Below are positions 58,181 through 64,000 of a stretch of DNA of 64,000 bases, piece after piece. Under the pieces are notes generated by a model. That model had not been told where the DNA came from and ran no database searches. It saw only the letters and a program-made list of their open reading frames with translations. A program made the translations under genes and the position numbers. Source of the stretch: an uncultured Chlorobiaceae bacterium (GTDB lineage: Bacteria; Bacteroidota; Chlorobiia; Chlorobiales; Chlorobiaceae); assembly GCA_903824295.1 (NCBI GenBank), contig CAIJWE010000103.1, positions 1-64,000 on the forward strand, read 5' to 3'. Numbering within the stretch: the stretch's first letter is position 1; every line of letters starts with the position of its first letter.

Positions 58181-60301
58181 TCAGGGGCGGAAATCCTCTA
58201 TCTTCGAGCTTTTGCGTACAGCATCAAGATATGCATCAATAAAGAGTTGCTGCTGCTGCTGCGCTGCCCGAAGCAGTTGCGGGGCGGCCTTTGCTTTTTC
58301 GGCCTGCAAGTCAAAACCTGCAGGAAGAATTTTGCCGGCCAAAACCGCAAGAGCGTAACCGTCATTGGTTTTTACCGGATTAGAGAGCCTGGAGGGAACA
58401 AGCCCCGAAATGGCTTCCACAAGGGGCTGATCAACTCCGTAGCCGGGAATGAAGCCATCGCTCCACCTGATACCGTCGGCGACCACAACCTTGAGTCCAG
58501 GATGGGATGCCGCAATCTTTTCAAGCGTAGCTCCAGGTACCTTGGCCATTGCTGCAAGTTTTTTCTCCAAAGCGGCACCTTTTTTCTCCTGTACCAGTTC
58601 AGCCCTGATCTTCGCTTTCAACTCCTGGTCAAGCAAACGGTAACCGGTGTCATTCTTGCCGGTCAATCGCATCACAAAAAAACCTTTTTCAGTTTCAAGA
58701 ACGTCGGAAAGGTCGCCCTCTCCCGCTTTGAATGCGAATGCACTCACCTTCTCACTGTAGCCAATCTGCGACATCGGCATACGTTTGACAAACTCTCCGG
58801 TGGAGTTGACCGCCAGCTTTGAAGCGGCTGCGCTTTTGTCGAAACCACTCTCTTTGGCACTTATCTGAAATGCCGTGGCAAGTCGTCGTCCACTGTCAAC
58901 CGTTTCCGTAGAGGGCCTGATGTTCCGGTCAATCTCTGAGCAGACCACAGCACGATTGTCAAAACCAGTCACCTTGATAATGTGAAGGCCAAACTGGGTC
59001 TGAATGGGCCCGACAATCGAACCTGGACGTGCACTGAAAGCCGCTGCAGCAAATTGAGGCACCACACGCTCTTTAGTGAACCATCCGATATCGCCTCCAT
59101 TGACGGCACTGCCAGGATCGGCGGAATATTTTTTAGCAAGCAGATCAAAAGGCACTCCTGCCTGAAGCTGCTTAAAGATAAATACGGAGAGCCCGCGCAC
59201 TCTCTGGACATCTGCACTGCTTGCAGGATTGAAGCGCAACAGAATATGTGATGCCCTCGCCGCAGGCTGTGCGGACTGACTCACCTGCTTGACCTTGAGC
59301 AAACGGTAGGTACCCTGATCGGCTATCGGGCCGACAATTTTACCTGGTGTTAAATTCGAGGATATGAAAAACGCATCACCTGCGGCTACAGAAAAATCGG
59401 CTCGACTGTATGCTTTGTTAATCCCTGTCGGATTATCGCTCTGTACTTTGACCAGATCGCTGTCATTGACCGAGGCGGAAAACTCCGCACGAATGGTTTC
59501 AAGTTCGGTACGGACAGCAAGGCTGTCTTTTGATGACGGAATCAGGGGGAAAAAAACAAAATCCGCTTTTCTTGATGGCTTATCCTGTTTGAGGAGCTCT
59601 TTATGCTCATCGTAATATTTTTTGATCTCCTCTTCCTTTACCAAAAAATTGCTGTCAGTGCCGGCAAAACTTAACGGAAAAGGAATAAACGAGGCAGAAA
59701 AACGAGTGTACACTCTGGTGACAAGATCGCCAAGATCCTTGTCAGTTATATGATTGAGGGTAAGCAACGCCCTGAGCAGTTTACTCTCCTTGAGCTCCAG
59801 ACGAACATACTTTTCAAGCTGCTGCCAGACTTCCTTTTGGCGAGGATCACGACGAACGCTCTCCAGTTTGTTGCGGTCTACGGCTCCAGTGGCTGGATTC
59901 GTAAAATATTGCTGAATCACTCTCGGAGGAGTCTGGCTATTGAATGCCTCAACCACCTCCTGATCCTGAAGGGTAATGCCGAATTTCTCAAACTGCTGAT
60001 TAAGCAGGGTCTCCTTGACCAAGGCTGCCCAAGCCTGTTCCTGAAGCCCCAGTTCAACTTCCGGCGTCACTTCGGCTCCCGGACTCCTCCGTCGAAAATT
60101 CTCACTTATCGCCTTGTAGATCTCATCATACTGGCTTGAAGAGAGAACTGTTCCGTTGACCTTCCCCGCCTGATTCTGCTTTTTACCGCTGTATCCGGTA
60201 AAATTCATACCCCATTCAAAGACAATCAGCGCAAGAAACGCTGCCATAAGCGTGTAGAGTATAACATGAGTCTTATCCCGCAAGCTGGACATTACAGCCA
60301 T
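58181..60301 (-). CDS. Peptidylprolyl isomerase, SurA/PpiD-like membrane-anchored foldase
   Basis: A 706-residue protein with one N-terminal membrane helix (about 12-31) directing the body to the periplasm. A SurA-N-type helical region (about 45-260) follows. One parvulin domain (about 345-445) is recognisable by ASHILLRFNP, LFDLLAKKYSADPGSAVNGGDIGWF, and PGSIVGPIQTQFGLHIIKVTG. A second, weaker rotamase-like segment may lie beyond. PpiD/SurA proteins help outer-membrane proteins fold. It precedes the convergent ptsI end and follows pcm by about 25 bp on the same strand. Confidence 0.88.
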   Translation of the reverse strand: MAVMSSLRDKTHVILYTLMAAFLALIVFEWGMNFTGYSGKKQNQAGKVNGTVLSSSQYDEIYKAISENFRRRSPGAEVTPEVELGLQEQAWAALVKETLLNQQFEKFGITLQDQEVVEAFNSQTPPRVIQQYFTNPATGAVDRNKLESVRRDPRQKEVWQQLEKYVRLELKESKLLRALLTLNHITDKDLGDLVTRVYTRFSASFIPFPLSFAGTDSNFLVKEEEIKKYYDEHKELLKQDKPSRKADFVFFPLIPSSKDSLAVRTELETIRAEFSASVNDSDLVKVQSDNPTGINKAYSRADFSVAAGDAFFISSNLTPGKIVGPIADQGTYRLLKVKQVSQSAQPAARASHILLRFNPASSADVQRVRGLSVFIFKQLQAGVPFDLLAKKYSADPGSAVNGGDIGWFTKERVVPQFAAAAFSARPGSIVGPIQTQFGLHIIKVTGFDNRAVVCSEIDRNIRPSTETVDSGRRLATAFQISAKESGFDKSAAASKLAVNSTGEFVKRMPMSQIGYSEKVSAFAFKAGEGDLSDVLETEKGFFVMRLTGKNDTGYRLLDQELKAKIRAELVQEKKGAALEKKLAAMAKVPGATLEKIAASHPGLKVVVADGIRWSDGFIPGYGVDQPLVEAISGLVPSRLSNPVKTNDGYALAVLAGKILPAGFDLQAEKAKAAPQLLRAAQQQQQLFIDAYLDAVRKSSKIEDFRP

Positions 60302-60326
60302 AAATCATCCCTTCATTAAGATGTTG

Positions 60327-60989
60327 TTAAAAAACAGTTTCGTCCCAACCTTCCCGGCCGACCAGCGGCACAAACGTAAAATAATCAAACAGCTCTCTTT
60401 TGAAATCGTTACCCTCCTTTCGGATAACCGTCATCTGCTGTGAACCATTCCTGCCAATGGGAACAACCATACAGCCCCTTTCGGCAAGTTGGCACATCAG
60501 CGACTCCGGCTCCCCCGGAGCTCCGGCCGTAACCACAATACCATCAAACGGCGCCTCATCGATCCATCCAAGCGTTCCATCTCCAAAACGGCAGGTTACA
60601 CCAAAACCAAGCTTCGAAAGTAGTTTTTTTGCCCGCTCATGCAACTCAAAAATCCGTTCCATGCTAAAAACCGAATAACCGAGAGCACCAAGAATTGCCG
60701 CCTGATAGCCTGACCCTGTACCGATCTCAAGCACACGTCCCGAAGGAGAACGCTCAACAAGCAGGGTTGTCATAAAAGCAACCGTATAGGGTTGGGATAT
60801 GGTCTGCCCGAACCCTATTGGATAAGCGCCATCGTTATAAGCGCAACCCATGGCTTCACGTTCAAAAAAGAGATGACGTGGAACCTCAAGAAAAGCATCA
60901 AGTACCCGACGGTTGGCTATACCATACCGTTTCAGCGTTTCCACCATCTCCTGACGCTTGAGACAGTAAATTTTCTCTGCCTCTTTCAT
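60327..60989 (-). CDS. pcm: Protein-L-isoaspartate O-methyltransferase
   Basis: A 220-residue repair enzyme methylating isoaspartyl residues in damaged proteins. VPRHLFFEREAMGCAYNDGAYPIGFGQTISQPYTVAFM is the substrate region. LEIGTGSGYQAAILGALG is the AdoMet motif, and VTAGAPGEPESLMCQLAERGCMVVPIG the C-terminal signature. The start is ATG AAA GAG; length is standard. The gene runs toward the SurA/PpiD-like gene 25 bp away; both act in protein quality control. Confidence 0.95.
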   Translation of the reverse strand: MKEAEKIYCLKRQEMVETLKRYGIANRRVLDAFLEVPRHLFFEREAMGCAYNDGAYPIGFGQTISQPYTVAFMTTLLVERSPSGRVLEIGTGSGYQAAILGALGYSVFSMERIFELHERAKKLLSKLGFGVTCRFGDGTLGWIDEAPFDGIVVTAGAPGEPESLMCQLAERGCMVVPIGRNGSQQMTVIRKEGNDFKRELFDYFTFVPLVGREGWDETVF

Positions 60990-61187
60990 GACAATAAGAA
61001 AACACGTTGAGCCATATCTTTCAATCTACCCCAGCGGGCTCTCTCTTGCCCGCCGCTGAATTGCTAATATTGCATCAAAAACAACAAAAAACAATGTCAA
61101 GATAACAGTTTACCATTTTTGGCAATAAATACCGCTCAGGGCAAGTAGCGAAACGAGCGAATTCCCCGAGTGAACATCGAATACTCC

Positions 61188-62141
61188 TTATTTCCGCTCT
61201 CGTCCCAGAAGGGCCTGCACAAACTCTGCCCGGTCGAAGAGCTGAAGGTCGTCGATTTTCTCACCGACACCGATATACTTGACCGGCAGTTTCAGTTCAC
61301 GTGAAATGGAGAGTACAATGCCACCTTTGGAAGTCCCGTCAAGCTTGGTAACGACAAGACCGGTAACCTGAACAAACTTCGAAAATTCCCTTGCCTGCTG
61401 CACGGCATTCTGCCCGGTGGTACCATCAAGCACCAGCAACACCTCATGCGGCGCTTCAGGAATCCTCTTTTTGGCCACCCGCATGATTTTGGCAAGCTCC
61501 TCCATCAAGTGGCTTTTGTTATGCAGCCGTCCGGCTGTATCAACGAGCACGACATCGGCATTTCTGGAAACTGCTGCACTGACGGCATCATAGACGACAG
61601 AAGCCGGATCGGAACCCTGCCCCTGACCGATCATAGGAACTCCTGCCCTGTCAGCCCATATCTGAAGCTGTTCATAAGCTGCTGCCCGGAAAGTGTCGGC
61701 TGCCGCTATAATCACTTTTTTGCCCGCTTTATCATAATTGTGGGCCAATTTGGCAACACTGGTGGTCTTGCCTGCGCCATTTACCCCTACAATTAAAATG
61801 ACATACGGTTTAGCCGGAAGAGGTGCTCCAAAGTCAAGGGGATGCTCCTCTCCGGTTTCTTCAAGCATGAGCTGAATCTCCTCCATCAGCATTTTGTTCA
61901 GCTCCTCTTCCGAGCGGTAGGTCTCCTTTTTTGCCCGTTCCGTGATCGCTTCAACAATCCCGAGTGTCGTTTCCACACCCACATCGGCAGCAACAAGAAT
62001 TGTTTCAAGCCCTTCAAGAAACTCTTCGTCTATCTCCGTTTTCCCTTTGGTAATAACGGCAAGCTTTTCCCGAAACGTATCGCGGGTTTTTTCGAGCCCT
62101 TCCTTCAGCCTTGATATTTTGAAATTGTCAAAAAAACCCAT
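61188..62141 (-). CDS. ftsY: Signal recognition particle receptor
   Basis: A 317-residue SRP GTPase at the inner membrane. It has a short N domain (begins MGFFDNFKISRLKEGLEKTRDTF) without the long acidic A domain of E. coli FtsY. The G domain has VGVNGAGKTTSVAKLA (P loop), ADTFRAAAYEQL, VDTAGRLHNKSHLMEEL, TKLDGTSKGG and the PVKYIGVGEKIDDL closing motif. ATG 62141 is chosen because the upstream in-frame extension is not family-like. The gene is divergent from thiL. Confidence 0.96.
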   Translation of the reverse strand: MGFFDNFKISRLKEGLEKTRDTFREKLAVITKGKTEIDEEFLEGLETILVAADVGVETTLGIVEAITERAKKETYRSEEELNKMLMEEIQLMLEETGEEHPLDFGAPLPAKPYVILIVGVNGAGKTTSVAKLAHNYDKAGKKVIIAAADTFRAAAYEQLQIWADRAGVPMIGQGQGSDPASVVYDAVSAAVSRNADVVLVDTAGRLHNKSHLMEELAKIMRVAKKRIPEAPHEVLLVLDGTTGQNAVQQAREFSKFVQVTGLVVTKLDGTSKGGIVLSISRELKLPVKYIGVGEKIDDLQLFDRAEFVQALLGRERK

Positions 62142-62252
62142 AAAAAGAGGATATTGTCTTTCTGTTATTGATAGCGAAAACCTTGCGAAGGAGAGTGGCA
62201 AAAAAGCGCACTGTACCACAGTCCGGAGCGAAAACTCAATTTACGTAAAAAT

Positions 62253-63323
62253 ATGTCATCATATAAAGCTATGTCGGAAATCGGGGAGTTCGGCCTGATT
62301 GATCGGATCGCCACTCTTGCCGAAACCACCCTTTCTGCCGTGCCGGAACTCCTGACAGGAATAGGTGACGATTGTGCCATTTATTGCCCTTCGGCGAAAC
62401 TTCTGCAGGTAGCCACCACCGATATGCTGGTCGATCAAGTACATTTCGACCTTTTGACAACCCCGCTGCGGCATCTTGGAAGCAAGGCTATCAGCGTCAA
62501 CGTCTCCGATATCTGCGCCATGAATGCGCTTCCCCGCTATGCGCTGATCTCTCTTGCTGTGCCGGACTCTTTCTCCGTGCAGATGGTTGAGGAGCTCTAC
62601 CAGGGAATGAGCCATGCAGCAAGAGAGTACGGCCTTGCCATTGCCGGTGGTGATACCTCTTCATCACGCACGGGTCTGGTTATGTCCATCTCGATGATCG
62701 GTGAGGTTGCAGAAGAAGCGCTCACCCGCCGAAGCGGTGCCCAACCGGGAGAGCTGCTTTGCATCACAGGCTCTCTTGGCGGCGCGGCGGCCGGGCTCAA
62801 ACTCCTCATGCGTGAAAAAGAGATCATGCTGAACCATATCGAAAACAACGAGAGCTATAGCAGAAATGTCATGGCTGACTTGCAGGAGTACCGCGAAGCG
62901 ATACAGCAGCAATTGCTCCCCCTTGCAAGAATCGATATCATCCGTTTTTTCCATTCGCGCAATATCCACCCATCCTCTATGATCGACATTTCCGACGGCC
63001 TCAGCCCTGACCTGCAGCATCTCTGCCGTCATTCAAACGTCGGCGCAATGATTGATGAAGGCCGTATTCCAATCCAGGGAAGCACGCGGCGTATTGCCGA
63101 TGAACTGCAGGATGATGCACTGACCTGGGCACTGACGGGCGGCGAGGAATACCAGTTACTCTTTACCATCCCGAAAGAGGAGTACAAGGCAATTGCTGAT
63201 AACAGGGAAATATCGGTCATCGGTGAAACCACCGATAGAAAAGAAGGTGTGCAGTTGAGCGATATTTACGGAATGAAAATAGACCTCGCATCAATCAGAG
63301 GATTCGATCATTTCAACCAGTAA
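62253..63323 (+). CDS. thiL: Thiamine-monophosphate kinase
   Basis: A 356-residue ATP-dependent kinase making thiamine diphosphate. [66 protein letters not shown], and the [16 protein letters not shown] and [15 protein letters not shown] blocks are intact. Two ATGs are possible, 62253 and 62271 ([13 protein letters not shown]); the second is a more family-like start. No strong ribosome site precedes either one. The gene is divergent from ftsY across about 110 bp. Confidence 0.93.
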   Translation: MSSYKAMSEIGEFGLIDRIATLAETTLSAVPELLTGIGDDCAIYCPSAKLLQVATTDMLVDQVHFDLLTTPLRHLGSKAISVNVSDICAMNALPRYALISLAVPDSFSVQMVEELYQGMSHAAREYGLAIAGGDTSSSRTGLVMSISMIGEVAEEALTRRSGAQPGELLCITGSLGGAAAGLKLLMREKEIMLNHIENNESYSRNVMADLQEYREAIQQQLLPLARIDIIRFFHSRNIHPSSMIDISDGLSPDLQHLCRHSNVGAMIDEGRIPIQGSTRRIADELQDDALTWALTGGEEYQLLFTIPKEEYKAIADNREISVIGETTDRKEGVQLSDIYGMKIDLASIRGFDHFNQ

Positions 63324-63430
63324 CCATTTTTATAATAAGAGAAAAAAGAGCACGATCAGAAAAGATTTATTTTTTTGGGAAAGAGTGCGAAGATGGTAAA
63401 TTGTTCGTCCTGTCATGTAACTGTAGATAT

Positions 63431-63516
63431 GCCGAAGTGGCGGAATTGGTAGACGCCCGGGACTTAAAATCCCGTGTTCAGCAATGGACGTACGGGTTCG
63501 ATTCCCGTCTTCGGCA
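63431..63516 (+). tRNA. tRNA-Leu (anticodon UAA)
   Basis: An 86-nt cloverleaf of leucine type. The acceptor stem GCCGAAG pairs with CTTCGGC at 63509-63515, with discriminator A at 63516. The anticodon stem CGGGA/TCCCG (63458-63462 with 63470-63474) holds the loop with TAA at 63465-63467. A long variable arm follows, and the T arm contains GGGTTCGATTCCC. The full CCA end is not encoded; only CC follows the discriminator. Confidence 0.96.
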
Positions 63517-63583
63517 CCTTCGTCTTTCACTCTTTTCCATTCCTTTCGATGTTGCTGCGATAAAAAACCAAACCAGAACAATC

Positions 63584-64000
63584 ATGAGTTCGGAATTTAC
63601 GAAGATCTTGCTGAATGAAGATGAGATGCCCCGCCAGTGGTACAACATCCAGGCTGACTTGCCTGTGCCGCTGCCACCGCCTTTAGGGCCGGATGGCAAC
63701 CCGATAGGCCCGGACGCCCTTGCAAAGGTTTTTCCTATGAACCTTATTGAGCAGGAGATGAGCACTGAGCGCTGGATCGATATCCCGCAGGGGGTGCAGG
63801 CCATCCTCAAACTCTGGCGTCCCTCTCCACTCTACCGTGCCCACCGACTTGAGGCTGCATTACAGACTCCGGCAAAAATCTTCTACAAAAATGAAGGTGT
63901 TTCGCCAGCGGGAAGTCACAAACCCAATTCAGCCGTACCCCAGGCATGGTACAATAAAGAGTTCGGCATCAAGCATCTCATTACTGAAACCGGCGCTGGC
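63584..64000 (+). CDS. trpB: Tryptophan synthase beta chain-like protein (TrpB2), partial
   Basis: The first 139 residues of a TrpB2-type enzyme; the window ends inside the gene. The opening [20 protein letters not shown] and [14 protein letters not shown] segments are TrpB2 features. The PLP lysine lies in [19 protein letters not shown]. TrpB2 joins indole and serine to tryptophan; many genomes carry it besides or instead of TrpB1. It starts with ATG 63584, about 67 bp after the tRNA gene. The complete reading needs the following sequence. Confidence 0.9.
   Translation, partial: MSSEFTKILLNEDEMPRQWYNIQADLPVPLPPPLGPDGNPIGPDALAKVFPMNLIEQEMSTERWIDIPQGVQAILKLWRPSPLYRAHRLEAALQTPAKIFYKNEGVSPAGSHKPNSAVPQAWYNKEFGIKHLITETGAG

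Noticed and set aside
1-64000. CRISPR array, integrase, transposase or rRNA operon
   Set aside because: No regularly spaced repeats, no DDE/tyrosine recombinase motifs and no rRNA-like stretches were seen in any region.

Overview
The window is chromosomal DNA of a green sulfur bacterium (phylum Chlorobiota, Chlorobium/Pelodictyon group). The diagnostic evidence is the chlorosome genes csmC and csmA together with a bchH-bchM-bchE run for anaerobic bacteriochlorophyll synthesis. Most other genes are housekeeping genes. There are no rRNA genes, no CRISPR arrays and no recognisable insertion sequences. One tRNA gene, tRNA-Leu(UAA), lies near the right end, and the window stops inside a trpB2-type gene.

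Layout. 1-467 has no gene. 468-3445 holds an HD phosphohydrolase, a small membrane protein, a YtxH-type protein and an alpha/beta hydrolase. 3468-7195 (minus) holds aroA, rpsU, a zinc-ribbon/Tudor-like protein and a cysteine-synthase-fold protein with CBS domains that lacks the PLP lysine. 7404-9948 (plus) is a tightly overlapped unit of alr, a helix-hairpin-helix protein and an unknown protein; it runs tail to tail into a 1419-residue hybrid sensor kinase (9904-14163, minus). 14475-18638 (minus) holds asd, dusB, recA and a reductase. 18780-22516 (minus) is a probable Type IIS restriction-modification pair: an AlwI/BstNBI-like nuclease and a methyltransferase with two fused m6A domains. 22676-28251 holds an M16 peptidase, trigger factor, acpS, nadC, a lone YopX-domain gene, folB and folK.

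28288-33267 (minus) is the chlorosome locus. Read in transcription order it is an ArsA/Get3-type ATPase, csmC, csmA, an unknown 467-residue protein, and a second ArsA/Get3-type ATPase. Next come pyrK, ssb and holA, an SDR reductase, an alpha-oxoamine synthase, a TonB-dependent receptor with its own terminator, and bchH-bchM-bchE. BchH loads Mg into protoporphyrin, BchM methylates it, and BchE closes the isocyclic ring without oxygen. The right third holds a heptose-type nucleotidyltransferase, TamB, coaBC, a family-4 uracil-DNA glycosylase, dnaB, ptsI, a SurA/PpiD-like foldase, pcm, ftsY, thiL, tRNA-Leu and partial trpB2.

Most notable items: (1) a PLP-fold protein with Tyr where the Schiff-base Lys should be, fused to CBS domains; (2) the paired ArsA/Get3 ATPases around csmCA, with an adjacent unknown protein; (3) the two-methyltransferase fusion beside a BstNBI-like nuclease, which argues for an asymmetric target; (4) a near-perfect 29-bp palindrome between the chlorosome locus and pyrK; (5) a GC-rich hairpin between csmC and csmA; (6) a TonB receptor directly before bchHME. 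All assignments come from reading motifs and gene order; no database search was run.
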